DNA from: Halobellus sp. MBLA0158
Lineage (GTDB): Archaea; Halobacteriota; Halobacteria; Halobacteriales; Haloferacaceae
NCBI RefSeq assembly: GCF_041477585.1
Contig: NZ_JBGNYA010000001.1
Location: forward strand, 372,001-436,000
Direction of reading: 5' to 3'
Length of the DNA: 64,000 bases
Numbering within the stretch: the stretch's first letter is position 1; each line of letters begins with the position of its first letter. Both the position numbers and the translations under genes were made by a program. Below are positions 45,706-53,917 of this stretch, in pieces. The notes below the pieces were generated by a model. The model saw only the letters and a list, made by a program, of their open reading frames with translations. It made no database searches and was not told the origin of the DNA.

Positions 45706-46386
45706 TCAGGGCGCGACGCCGACGGTGAGGAGCGTTCCGTACGTCCGGTAGCGCTCGACCATCGCCTCGCGGGAGTCCCAATCGTCGGTCGGGAACGCTT
45801 CCGCGGAGGGGATCTCGACCTCGCGGTCGGGGATGTTGTCCTGGCCGGCGACGGAGAGTCCGGCGTCGCGGAACGCCTCGCGGTATTCGTCCCCGGACCA
45901 GCGGGTCATCTCGACGTCGATCCGCTCCTGCCACGCGTGGGAGTGGACGTTCTCCTCGTAGTAGTTCACTGCGCAGTAGAAGGTGCCGCCGGGGCGGAGC
46001 ACCCGCCGGACCTCTTCGAGAGTGTGGTGCGGATCGGCGGCGTAGTAGAACGCCTCCATACTCCAGACGTGGTCGATCGAGCCGTCGGCGAAGGGGAGTG
46101 CGTCGAAGTCGCCGACGACGTAGGCGACGTCGGGGTCGTCGGTGTAGGAGCGGGCGTTCCGGACCATCTCCGGCGACCCGTCGAGGCCGTAGACCCGCCC
46201 GGCGTCCTGCGTCTCGCGGAGCGCGCGGCCCGCGTAGCCGCTGCCGCAGCCGAGATCGAGGATCGTGTCCCCCGGCTCGACGGGCATCCGTGCGAGGGCG
46301 TGCTTCGCCGTGTGCCAGTGTCGCTCTTCCATTCCCCGGTCGCGGCCGTCGGCCGCCCAGGCGTCGAACTCGGCGCGAACGCTCAT
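45706..46386 (-). CDS. Class I SAM-dependent methyltransferase
   Basis: 226 residues from ATG 46386. SAM-binding motif I is ILDLGCGSGYAGRAL (about residues 42-56), followed by GLDGSPEMV (acidic end of strand 2), YVVGDFDALPFADGSID and VRRVLRPGGTFY. These place it among the UbiE/MenG-like small-molecule methyltransferases. The substrate cannot be told from sequence. It converges on the end of thiQ, with a 54-base gap. Confidence 0.85.
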   Translation of the reverse strand: MSVRAEFDAWAADGRDRGMEERHWHTAKHALARMPVEPGDTILDLGCGSGYAGRALRETQDAGRVYGLDGSPEMVRNARSYTDDPDVAYVVGDFDALPFADGSIDHVWSMEAFYYAADPHHTLEEVRRVLRPGGTFYCAVNYYEENVHSHAWQERIDVEMTRWSGDEYREAFRDAGLSVAGQDNIPDREVEIPSAEAFPTDDWDSREAMVERYRTYGTLLTVGVAP

Positions 46387-46483
46387 ACTCGTCCGTCGGG
46401 CGGGCGGCACAAGAACGGTCTGCTTCCACGGGCCGGTCGCTTTCCGCGGGCGACGTCGCGGCGGCCGCCGACTTCCCTGCACG

Positions 46484-46490
46484 TATATAT
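46484..46490 (+). promoter_or_regulatory. TATA box of the DUF2391-like gene
   Basis: TATATAT lies about 27 bases upstream of the ATG at 46514 and only about 18 upstream of the ATG at 46505. The spacing favours the 46514 start on a leaderless mRNA. Confidence 0.55.
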
Positions 46491-46513
46491 GCCAGGCCCC
46501 GTCGATGGGACGT

Positions 46514-46963
46514 ATGGTCGGACGCCGTCGGCGCTTCGCGCTCTCCGATACCGCCCAGCAGATCATCGGGGGCTTCCTGCTCGCCGGGCCGTTCGTCGTC
46601 ACCGAGGAGGTGTGGGTCCTCGCGCGGAGCATGTCGTGGCCCCAGGCGCTCCTGACGGTCGTCATCGTCTTCGTCATCGGCTACGGCGCGCTCTACAAGG
46701 CCGACGACCGCGACCCGGACAGAGAGACCGAAGTCGGCGGGGTGCCCGTGCGGTTCATCTCGCTCGTCTCCGTTTCGTACCTCTCGGTGGTGATCCTCGC
46801 CGTCGCGTTCAACGCGCCCGGGACGTTCCTCGGCGTGGATGCCGGAGCGGGCTCGTTGCGACCGCTCGTCGTTCCGGCGGGGCTCGGCGCGACCGTCAAG
46901 GCGATCAGCATCGGCGCGATATTCAGCGTGATCGGGGCGGCGACCGCCGACTCGCTGTACTGA
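46514..46963 (+). CDS. DUF2391-family membrane protein
   Basis: 149 residues from ATG 46514 (46505 is an alternative three codons earlier). About four membrane segments. The segments DTAQQIIGGFLLAGPFVVTE, EEVWVLARSMSW and KAISIGAIFSVIGAATADSL match haloarchaeal proteins I recall as DUF2391. Function unknown. The upstream half of the longer open frame is an antisense shadow of the methyltransferase gene. Confidence 0.72.
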   Translation: MVGRRRRFALSDTAQQIIGGFLLAGPFVVTEEVWVLARSMSWPQALLTVVIVFVIGYGALYKADDRDPDRETEVGGVPVRFISLVSVSYLSVVILAVAFNAPGTFLGVDAGAGSLRPLVVPAGLGATVKAISIGAIFSVIGAATADSLY

Positions 46964-47032
46964 CCCCACAGACCGAGGGCGACCTCGGGACGTCTCCCGC
47001 ATCGTTAAGTCGACGCGGCCGGACCAACGGGT

Positions 47033-47611
47033 ATGGATTACACGCTCGCTATCGAGAACGCACCGGATTCGATCCCGGGCGGTACCGGAGTCCTCCTCCT
47101 CCATCCGAGCATCGGGGCGACAGACCGGATCGACACCGACTTCCTGAAGACCGACACCGATCACTTCCTCGTCGTCTCCACCCGAACGACGGCCCGCGAG
47201 GTCGAACAGAAGCTCGAACACTACGACGTCGACGAATCGAAGGCGGTCGTCCTCGACACCCTCTCTGTCGAGCGCGGCTACTCGCGGCGCGGGAGCGAGC
47301 GCGTCCACTACGTCGCCGCCCCCGACGACCTGGACGGGATCGTCCAGAAGACCCGGGAGTTTCTGGAGTCCCACGACGGGAAGGTACGCGTCAGCGTCGA
47401 TTCGGTGACCGAGATGGCGTACTACGCCGACGTCGACGGCGCGTACGAGGCGAGCAAACAGCTCCTCGAACTGCTCGACGAACACGACGCGGTCGGGCTG
47501 TTCCACCTCTCGAACGAGGTCCACGACGAGGAGACGATCCGACGGTTCCGCGACCTGTTCGACGGGATCGTCGAACTCGACGTCGACGGCGGCGTGACCG
47601 CGGAGTTCTGA
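47033..47611 (+). CDS. RecA/KaiC-like (HTR-like) haloarchaeal protein without Walker A
   Basis: 192 residues. The pattern PGGTGVLLLHPSIGATD, HFLVVSTRTTAREVEQKLEHY, and RVSVDSVTEMAYYADVDGAY then GLFHLSNEVHDEETIRRF looks like the degenerate RecA/KaiC-type fold found in haloarchaeal proteins labelled HTR-like. The phosphate-binding loop is not intact (no GKT/GKS), so ATP hydrolysis is unlikely. Role unknown; a partner in signalling has been suggested for relatives only by name. Confidence 0.55.
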   Translation: MDYTLAIENAPDSIPGGTGVLLLHPSIGATDRIDTDFLKTDTDHFLVVSTRTTAREVEQKLEHYDVDESKAVVLDTLSVERGYSRRGSERVHYVAAPDDLDGIVQKTREFLESHDGKVRVSVDSVTEMAYYADVDGAYEASKQLLELLDEHDAVGLFHLSNEVHDEETIRRFRDLFDGIVELDVDGGVTAEF

Positions 47612-47642
47612 TACTGTCGGGCGGGACCGTCCGACGGGAGGG

Positions 47643-48488
47643 TCACTCGTCGGCGGCGTCTTCGTCGGCCCCGTTCCCGCGGGCGTCGTCTCCGCTCGCG
47701 TCCCCGGCGGCGTCGAGCTTCTCGAAGGTCTTTTCGGCCCACTGGACCCCGTAGTCGGAGCCGTGTTCGACGAACGCCCGGGTGTCCAGGGCGGCGAACG
47801 GCGCGGGGAGGTCGAGGTCGTGTTTGACCGCCGAGCAGGCGTACTCGGTCGCCTCCGCGAACGACGTGCCGCCGCGGGCGACCGCGCGCGGAAGCGTCGA
47901 GAGCCGGCCGCGGAGCCGCTCGCCGGCGTCGGCCCAGGCGTCGTAGAGGGCGGGGTGGGCCTCCTCCCACTCGCGGAACGTCTCCCTGGTCTGGAGCCCC
48001 AGCCAGGCGTCGTAGAGCGCGGCGGCGATCTGGTAGACGTCGGCCGGGGACAGCGGGACGACCGCATCGAGCTCGCGGTAGGCGCCGTCGAAGAACGGGA
48101 GGAAGTGCTCGGGCGCGCCGGTGCCGATCTGGACGAACGCCTCCGCGACCAGGAACTCCAGGAAGTCGTCGGGGGTGCCCTCCGCGCGCTTCTTCACGAG
48201 CACGATCGGGGGGTCGGTCTGGCGGCTCCAGACGACGGTGCCGTCGCCGGGCATCCCGATCGTGAAGTCCGAGCCGGCGTATCTGACGAGCGCGTCGGGG
48301 GCGTCCGGCGGGAGCCACTCCGCCGGGTAGGTCGCTGGATCGAGGCCGTCGACGAACAGCCCCAGGTCCTCCGCCGCGGCCGGCGGAATCGTCTCGAAGT
48401 CGGTCCCGACGTCGAGGGCGACCGCGTCGGGCGCGTGGGCGTCGCGGACGGCGGCGACGGTCGAAGACAGATCGCGTCGGTCGAACAT
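47643..48488 (-). CDS. Conserved haloarchaeal protein, function unknown
   Basis: 281 acidic residues, no membrane segment or signal. Alpha-helical character in the middle (VAEAFVQIGTGAPEHFLPFF, SPADVYQIAAALYDAWLGL) and a Gly/Asp-rich C-tail. No catalytic motif is recognisable. Codon use and acidity are typical of the host, so it is a genuine gene. It converges on the HTR-like gene. Confidence 0.68.
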   Translation of the reverse strand: MFDRRDLSSTVAAVRDAHAPDAVALDVGTDFETIPPAAAEDLGLFVDGLDPATYPAEWLPPDAPDALVRYAGSDFTIGMPGDGTVVWSRQTDPPIVLVKKRAEGTPDDFLEFLVAEAFVQIGTGAPEHFLPFFDGAYRELDAVVPLSPADVYQIAAALYDAWLGLQTRETFREWEEAHPALYDAWADAGERLRGRLSTLPRAVARGGTSFAEATEYACSAVKHDLDLPAPFAALDTRAFVEHGSDYGVQWAEKTFEKLDAAGDASGDDARGNGADEDAADE

Positions 48489-48545
48489 AGTGTCCCTTGT
48501 CGGTGGGATCTCTTGAGCGGCGCGGCTTCCGCAGAAGAAGAGCGG

Positions 48546-48635
48546 CTATCCGAACGCGAGCGCGGCAATGATGGCGATGGCGAGGACGGCCGACACACCG
48601 ACGGTACCGAGGACGATCTTCGTCGCTTGGCTCAT
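48546..48635 (-). CDS. 29-residue single-span membrane peptide
   Basis: The frame reads MSQATKIVLGTVGVSAVLAI then AIIAALAFG and stop. It is a short polar N-terminus followed by one perfect hydrophobic helix, which is unlikely by chance in GC-rich DNA. No larger gene covers it on either strand. Tiny membrane proteins of this type are often overlooked in haloarchaeal annotation. I cannot assign a function. Confidence 0.55.
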   Translation of the reverse strand: MSQATKIVLGTVGVSAVLAIAIIAALAFG

Positions 48636-48796
48636 ACTGACACCCTGGCAACGGGGGCGCTTAAAACCAGCCAATCCGTCGCAACGGTCGACTCGGGGCC
48701 GGAGAGACGGCATCGGGAGGGAGTAGGAGGTAGAAGGTAAGAGACGTCGCGGTCAAGGACGGGATCGGGACGGAGGTGCGGATTCCGTGAGCGACT

Positions 48797-49813
48797 TCAG
48801 ACGTCGTCCGGATCGGGCGTCGTGTCCCACGTGTCGGGCACTTCGATGACGTACCGGCCGTCTTCCTGCAGGGAGATGATGTACTCCGTCCGGTCGTACA
48901 GCTCCATCAGATTGAGTTCGTACTCGCCGGGGGCGACGATCTTGATGCTCTCGAACTGTTCGTTGAGCTCCTCTCTGAGCTCGTCGAGATCGGGGCGCTC
49001 GTCGCTCGACGGCTCGATGACTCGACCGTCGGCGTCGGGCGGCGGGGAAGCGGTGCCGCCTGTGCCCCCTGTTTCGGGTCCGCGCTCCGACTCGTCGGGG
49101 GCCGCAGCCGCGATTTCGTCCGGCGAAACGACGTCGCTGCGGGCTTCGGCCTGCGCCGCGTCCTCAGGGGGCTCGTCGGGCGACAGCGTGTCGGCCGTCG
49201 ACGATCCCGGCGGGTCGGACGACGACGCGGTCGACGCGGCCTCCGTCGAGTCGGGTGCGGGCTGGGATTCGGATCGTGGTTCGGGCTCGGATTCGGGATC
49301 GGCATCCGGTGCGTTTCGGGTGGACGCCGATCCGCCCGCCGGAGTGTCACGTCGCAGGGGCGACTCGTCCTCGTCACGCTGATTCGGCCACTCGCGGGAG
49401 GAGGCGAGGGGGTCCCGATCGGAATCGGAACCGGAATCAGGGTCGGAATCCGCAGACGCCGAGGACTCTCCGAGCGCTCGGTCGGCCGCGTCGCTCCAGG
49501 CCGTCGAAGTCCCGGTTCCGGGGTCGGAGTCGGAAACTGAGTCAGAGGCGGATCCGGACTCGGGAGCGTCGGCCCCCGCGCCGGGCGCGCGTGTGTCCGA
49601 TCGATTTTCCGGGGCGGTCCGCTCGCTCTCCGGAGTGGCGTCGGACTTTCGGGCGGTGGTCCCGCCCTCCGGACTGCTCGTTCCCTCGTCCGGCGTCGTC
49701 GCCGAGGCCGGGCGGAACTGGAACTTGTTGCCGCCGCAGTTCGGACACCCCGACAGCATCTCCTTCGACCCGTCGGCGAACACTCGACCGCAGTTCGTGC
49801 ATTCGTGAGGCAT
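48797..49813 (-). CDS. oapC: OapC/ArvC zinc-ribbon protein
   Basis: 338 residues. An N-terminal zinc ribbon (CTNCGRVFADGSKEML then CPNCGGNKF) is followed by about 210 residues of acidic Ser/Asp/Pro-rich linker and a conserved C-terminal domain (LREELNEQFESIKIVAPGEY, ELNLMELYDRTEYIISLQED). This architecture and its place next to oapB, oapA and the origin identify OapC (origin-associated protein, also ArvC). The Arv proteins have been linked to extracellular vesicle formation in Haloferax; the part played by OapC is not clear. Confidence 0.85.
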   Translation of the reverse strand: MPHECTNCGRVFADGSKEMLSGCPNCGGNKFQFRPASATTPDEGTSSPEGGTTARKSDATPESERTAPENRSDTRAPGAGADAPESGSASDSVSDSDPGTGTSTAWSDAADRALGESSASADSDPDSGSDSDRDPLASSREWPNQRDEDESPLRRDTPAGGSASTRNAPDADPESEPEPRSESQPAPDSTEAASTASSSDPPGSSTADTLSPDEPPEDAAQAEARSDVVSPDEIAAAAPDESERGPETGGTGGTASPPPDADGRVIEPSSDERPDLDELREELNEQFESIKIVAPGEYELNLMELYDRTEYIISLQEDGRYVIEVPDTWDTTPDPDDV

Positions 49814-49907
49814 CTGTGGTTACTGGGGGGCTGTGGTCGGGGCGGGAGCCGGGGGCGGCGTCATCGGTGTGTCCCTGTCATCGGTCACTTGTCTGGCCGT
49901 GCCTCGC

Positions 49908-50306
49908 TCACTTCCGCGAGACGAGCGCGCTGATGAGGTTCTCGTCCTTGTGGAGCGTCTCGATCTGGTTCGCGGGACCGATGACGGTGAGCTTCTTGTC
50001 CGACTCCTTGCCCATCAGGCGCCCGAGGAGGCCCTGATTTCCCTTCCGGGACTGGGGGTAGGTCTCGATCTCGATCCCGTTGAACTCGTCGGGGCTGATC
50101 TCGGTCATCGTGACCTCGATGAGCTTCGACTCCTCGTCGGGCGAGAGCCCCTCTTCGAGGACGACGATGTTGCCGTCGCGGACGCCATCGAGGATGAGAC
50201 GGATCTTCTCCATACTCGTCAGCCCCTCCATCCGGGCACCGCTGATCAGGTCGATCTGGACGCCGTCTCCGGTCTCACCTGGTGTAACTTCCGGCATCGT
50301 GGTCAC
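49908..50306 (-). CDS. oapB: OapB/ArvB (DUF2073) protein
   Basis: 132 residues from a GTG whose GTGA overlaps the stop of the GTPase gene. DUF2073 core: VQIDLISGARMEGLTSMEKI, ILDGVRDGNIVVLEEGLSPD and SRKGNQGLLGRLMGKESDKK. The family is archaeal and always found with the Era-like GTPase upstream. Translational coupling and conserved pairing suggest that it is a subunit or regulator of the GTPase. Confidence 0.88.
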   Translation of the reverse strand: MTTMPEVTPGETGDGVQIDLISGARMEGLTSMEKIRLILDGVRDGNIVVLEEGLSPDEESKLIEVTMTEISPDEFNGIEIETYPQSRKGNQGLLGRLMGKESDKKLTVIGPANQIETLHKDENLISALVSRK

Positions 50307-50944
50307 CCGAAGTACTCCGCGATCTTCGCGTAGACTTCGTCCATGTTGTTCCCCTCCAGCGCCGACAGCGGGACAGTCTCGTGCTGGGGGAACGCGTTGG
50401 CGATGCGCTGGACGTTCGAGTCTTCGAGGTCGGTCTTGTTCGCGAAGATGAGCACGGGGAGATCCTGGCTCTCGATGATCCCGATGAGCATCGTGTTGAC
50501 CTGCGTGAACGGGTCCTCGGTGCTGTCGAGCACGTAGATGACGCCGTCGACGTCCTCGCGGAGCCAGTGCATCGCCTCCGCGACGCCCTCGGTCGCCTCG
50601 CGGGACCGCCGGACGGCGTCGTCTTTGTCCATATCGTGTTCGAGGAACTCCTTGTAGTCGACCTTCGTCGTCACGCCCGGCGTGTCGACGATGTCGATGC
50701 TCACGGTCTTGCCGTCGCGCTCGATCTCGACGTTCTCCTTTCGGCGTGCGCGTCGGGTCTCGTGGGGGATGTGGCTCTCGGGGCCGACGGCGTCGCCGGT
50801 CCAGTCGCGTGCGATTCGGTTTGCGAGGGTCGTCTTCCCGGCGTTGGGTGGTCCGTAGATGCCGATCCGCTTGGGCTCGGCATCCGAGAACATCCGGTCG
50901 ACGGCCCGTGAGATGCTATCTCTGAGGTCTGTGAACAGTCCCAT
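50303..50944 (-). CDS. oapA: OapA/ArvA Era-like small GTPase
   Basis: 213 residues from ATG 50944; a GTG at 51004 would lie upstream of the transcript start predicted from the TATA box (51015-51023, minus strand). GTPase motifs: G1 GPPNAGKTTLANRI, G3 DTPGVTTKVDY, G4 FANKTDLED and G5-like SALEGNNMDEV. It resembles Ras/Era-type GTPases; the Haloferax homologue ArvA is required for extracellular vesicle formation. First gene of oapABC, transcribed away from the origin. Confidence 0.9.
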   Translation of the reverse strand: MGLFTDLRDSISRAVDRMFSDAEPKRIGIYGPPNAGKTTLANRIARDWTGDAVGPESHIPHETRRARRKENVEIERDGKTVSIDIVDTPGVTTKVDYKEFLEHDMDKDDAVRRSREATEGVAEAMHWLREDVDGVIYVLDSTEDPFTQVNTMLIGIIESQDLPVLIFANKTDLEDSNVQRIANAFPQHETVPLSALEGNNMDEVYAKIAEYFG

Positions 50945-51257
50945 CCTGGCCTCCCGCGCCTCCCGATCCGATCCGTGGTCGTGGAGGGCGTATGGAGGTA
51001 TCACATTCCCGTGTTCACTTAAACACTGCGTCAGACGGCCCGCAGAGCGGAGGTCGATACGGAGAATTCGAACGGTTCAGGTCGGTGATAGGCCGGTTCC
51101 GGTACCGGACTCGATAGCAGATGTCGCGAACGGATCGTCGGGATCGAGTTCGAGCGAACGAAACGACAGTCGCTTCCTGTGTCTGCCTACCGTCCCGATC
51201 CTCTCCCGATCTCCGGTCTCCCGACTCCTAATCACCAACTCCCCTCCCGACACCCAA

Positions 51258-51286
51258 CTCCCCCACCCCTTCGTTTCAACTGGAAA
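51258..51286 (-). other. ORB element, left, minus strand
   Basis: On the minus strand it reads TTTCCAGTTGAAACGAAGGG continuing GTGGGGGAG. The core GAAACGAAGGGGTGGGGGAG is identical to the right-hand ORB. It faces the AT-rich region with its TTTCCA side. Confidence 0.9.
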
Positions 51287-51317
51287 CGTCCGACCCTGTG
51301 TGACAGAACGCGCTCGG

Positions 51318-51375
51318 GAATAAAATCCGTATAAAAGTATAATAAAATTAAATAATAGATGTTGTTGTTTTATTT
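51318..51375. other. AT-rich duplex-unwinding element
   Basis: An almost pure A/T stretch (from AATAAAATCCGTATAAAAG to TTGTTGTTTTATTTCTAG) between the two inverted ORBs. It is the most AT-rich part of the origin region, as expected for the site of strand opening. Confidence 0.8.
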
Positions 51376-51450
51376 CTAGTTTTGGAGTACGGGTCTGTTT
51401 TCTATTCTGCTGTGATAAAGCTACCGCTATCTAGAGCACCCGCTCACCCA

Positions 51451-51495
51451 CCCCACCCCATCGATCGCTGTTCCACTCGAAACGAAGGGGTGGGG
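51451..51495. repeat. C-tract/G-tract inverted repeat around the right ORB
   Basis: CCCCACCCC (51451-51459) and GGGGTGGGG (51487-51495) are exact reverse complements with a 27-base spacer that contains the TTCCA..GAAAC part of the ORB. The G-rich arm is the G tail of the ORB itself. Confidence 0.7.
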
Positions 51496-51498
51496 GAG
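51471..51498 (+). other. ORB element, right, plus strand
   Basis: Reads TTCCACTCGAAACGAAGGGG then TGGGGGAG, the expected haloarchaeal ORB form (TTCCA-n-GAAAC-GAAGGGGT plus G tail). It is inverted relative to the left ORB, so the pair flanks the AT-rich element symmetrically. Confidence 0.92.
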
Positions 51499-51785
51499 GG
51501 GCCGACCGAGTATCCTCGAATCCGAGAACTGTTACCAAGTCAAATCGTGTCGATGTCGACCGAGAATCCCGGCTCGCCCAGTGGTACATCACGGGCGAGT
51601 GCCGATCGTGCCGAGAGATTCACAGCGAGATGACCGAAACCCGAGCGTATCAGCCTCTCTTGCACCACTTCCGAGCGATTCGGTTCAGGTATCGACGCGT
51701 CGGTTCGTGTCTCCCAAGAGAAAAGAGGCAAGTTTTTTGTAGGACCTGTTCGTCTGGTTCGTCTGCATCAACTGGACACGTCGCC

Positions 51786-51818
51786 GAGAGAAAAACGCCG
51801 CAATTCGGTTTTTCTCTC
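51786..51818. repeat. Perfect 11-bp inverted repeat upstream of orc1
   Basis: GAGAGAAAAAC (51786-51796) and GTTTTTCTCTC (51808-51818) pair perfectly around 11 bases, 64 bases before the orc1 ATG. It can form a stable hairpin in DNA or mRNA, or serve as an operator. Confidence 0.8.
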
Positions 51819-51852
51819 CCTACACGTCGGATCTACCGGACGCGGGGACGTG

Positions 51853-51875
51853 ATTTCCAGTCGAAATTGGGGGGT
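51853..51875 (+). other. Weak ORB-like element at the orc1 start
   Basis: Reads ATTTCCAGTCGAAATTGGGG then GGT, matching about 16 of 22 core ORB positions by eye (TTCCA, GAAA and GGGGT all present at the right spacing). It ends a few bases before the orc1 ATG, so Orc1 binding here could repress its own gene. Confidence 0.55.
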
Positions 51876-51881
51876 TCATCG

Positions 51882-53849
51882 ATGGACGAAGACACGCAAT
51901 CCGGGAACGAAGGCACTGCCGACGGGGGCGACGACGTCGAGTCCGACACGCGACCCGACGCTCGCTCACTCGTCGAGGAAGCGGAGCCGAACGGGGACGA
52001 GACGGCTGATAGCTCTGACGCCGTCGACGGTTCGCCCGGCGGCGACGGCGCGCGCAGCGGCGGTTCGACCGCCGATCGCGACGCCCAGAACGCGGCGATC
52101 ACGGACGAGTTCCCGGTCGACTCACCGACGGACGACTCGGACGGGTCCGACGATGTCGACGGGTCGACCGAATCCGACGAGTCCGACGGAGCGGACGACC
52201 CGTCCGTCTCCGACCCACCGGTGGAGGCCGGCTCGTCCGCCGCCGACGGGGACGACTCGCCGACCGCGACGACCGCGGAGGACATCGACATCGGCGAGAG
52301 CATCGGCCCGAGCGACCCGAGTTCGCTCCGGATCGGCGGGTCCGGGTCGGCTTCGTACACCGACTCGGACGCGGAGACCGACGCCGTCGACGACGCGGAC
52401 CCCGACGCGCGGTCGTCGGATCTCAGCCTCGACGAGGTCGTCCTCGACGACGACGACAGCCAGGGGCTCTTCGACGACCTGCTCTCGGGCGAGCCCATCT
52501 TCGAGAACAAGGAGGTCCTCCGGCCCTCCTACACCCCCCACGAACTCCCCCACCGGACCGAGCAGATCAACCAGATGGCGACGATCCTCGTCTCGGCGCT
52601 GCGCGGCGAGACCCCCTCGAACATCCTGATCTACGGGAAGACCGGGACCGGCAAGACCGCGAGCGCGAAGTTCGTCAGCCAGGAGCTGGAGTCGACCTCC
52701 AAGAAGTACGACGTCCCCTGCGAGGTCGAGTACATCAACTGCGAGGTCACCGACACCCAGTACCGCGTCCTCGCGCAGCTCGCGAACAAGTTCATCGAGA
52801 AGAACCAGGACGTCATCGACGACGAACTCGAAGAACTGACCGACCTGCGCGACTCGGCGTCGAACACCGCCGACGCGGACGCGGCGCTCGTCGGCACCGA
52901 CTTCGAGACGGTCGCCGACGTCGAGGCCCGAATCGAGGAGCTCGAAGCCGACCGCGACGAGATGGAGCAGGTGCCGATGACCGGGTGGCCGACGGACCGC
53001 GTCTACTCCACGTTCTTCGACGCCGTCGACTACGAGGAGCGCGTCGTCGTGATTATGCTCGACGAGATCGACAAGCTCGTCGAGAAGTCCGGCGACGACA
53101 CGCTCTACAATCTCTCGCGGATGAACTCCGAGCTCGACAACTCCCGGATCTCCATCATGGGGATCTCGAACGACCTGAAGTTCACCGACTTCCTCGACCC
53201 CCGCGTCAAGTCCAGCCTCGGCGAGGAGGAGATCGTCTTCCCGCCGTACGACGCGAATCAGCTCCGCGACATCCTCCAGCACCGCGCGAACGTCGCGTTC
53301 AAGCAGGACGCGCTCACCGACGACGTCATCCCGCTGTGTGCGGCCTTCGCCGCGCAGGAACACGGCGACGCCCGGCGTGCGCTCGATCTCCTCCGGACTG
53401 CGGGCGAACTCGCCGAGCGCGGGCAGGCCGACACCGTCGAGGAGGCCCACGTCCGCAAGGCCCAGGACAAGATCGAACTCGACCGCGTCGTCGAGGTGGT
53501 ACGCACCCTCCCCACCCAGTCGAAGATCGTCCTCTTCGCGACCATCCTCCTGGAGAAGAACGGCGTCCGCAACGTGAACACCGGCGAGGTGTTCAACATC
53601 TACAAGCGGCTCTGCGAGGAGATCGACGCCGACGTCCTCACCCAGCGCCGCGTGACCGACCTGATCTCCGAACTCGATATGCTCGGCATCGTCAACGCCG
53701 TCGTCGTCTCGAAGGGCCGGTACGGGCGCACGAAGGAGATCTCGCTTTCGGTCCCGATCGAGGAGACCGAGGCGGTGCTGCTGTCGGACTCCCGGCTGGG
53801 CGACATCGAGAACGCCCAGCCGTTCGTGCAGGCGCGGTTCGACAACTGA
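51882..53849 (+). CDS. orc1: Orc1/Cdc6 replication initiator
   Basis: 655 residues from ATG 51882. The first 200 residues are an acidic Asp/Ser-rich extension. The AAA+ domain follows: PSYTPHELPHRTEQI, Walker A LIYGKTGTGKTAS (about residue 248), Walker B VVIMLDEIDKL, sensor I ISIMGISNDLKF and sensor II region EHGDARRALDLLR. A C-terminal winged helix (about 560-650) binds DNA. It binds ORBs and recruits the MCM helicase. Longer than bacterial-size expectations because of the N-extension, which is common in haloarchaea. Confidence 0.96.
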   Translation: MDEDTQSGNEGTADGGDDVESDTRPDARSLVEEAEPNGDETADSSDAVDGSPGGDGARSGGSTADRDAQNAAITDEFPVDSPTDDSDGSDDVDGSTESDESDGADDPSVSDPPVEAGSSAADGDDSPTATTAEDIDIGESIGPSDPSSLRIGGSGSASYTDSDAETDAVDDADPDARSSDLSLDEVVLDDDDSQGLFDDLLSGEPIFENKEVLRPSYTPHELPHRTEQINQMATILVSALRGETPSNILIYGKTGTGKTASAKFVSQELESTSKKYDVPCEVEYINCEVTDTQYRVLAQLANKFIEKNQDVIDDELEELTDLRDSASNTADADAALVGTDFETVADVEARIEELEADRDEMEQVPMTGWPTDRVYSTFFDAVDYEERVVVIMLDEIDKLVEKSGDDTLYNLSRMNSELDNSRISIMGISNDLKFTDFLDPRVKSSLGEEEIVFPPYDANQLRDILQHRANVAFKQDALTDDVIPLCAAFAAQEHGDARRALDLLRTAGELAERGQADTVEEAHVRKAQDKIELDRVVEVVRTLPTQSKIVLFATILLEKNGVRNVNTGEVFNIYKRLCEEIDADVLTQRRVTDLISELDMLGIVNAVVVSKGRYGRTKEISLSVPIEETEAVLLSDSRLGDIENAQPFVQARFDN

Positions 53850-53917
53850 TAGTGATCGCTCTCGTCTCTTACCGCCGAACGCTACTCTAATACTCCTGGC
53901 CGCAGACCGTACCGACC

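Larger units (their letters stand above)
50945..51881. other. Chromosomal replication origin (oriC1-type)
   Basis: A 940-base gene-free region between oapA and orc1, the classical position of haloarchaeal oriC1. It contains two strong ORB elements in inverted orientation (51258-51286 minus, 51471-51498 plus), an AT-rich stretch between them (about 51318-51375), a weaker ORB-like element next to the orc1 start (51853-51875) and a perfect 11-bp hairpin (51786-51818). ORBs are binding sites of Orc1/Cdc6. Confidence 0.9.
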
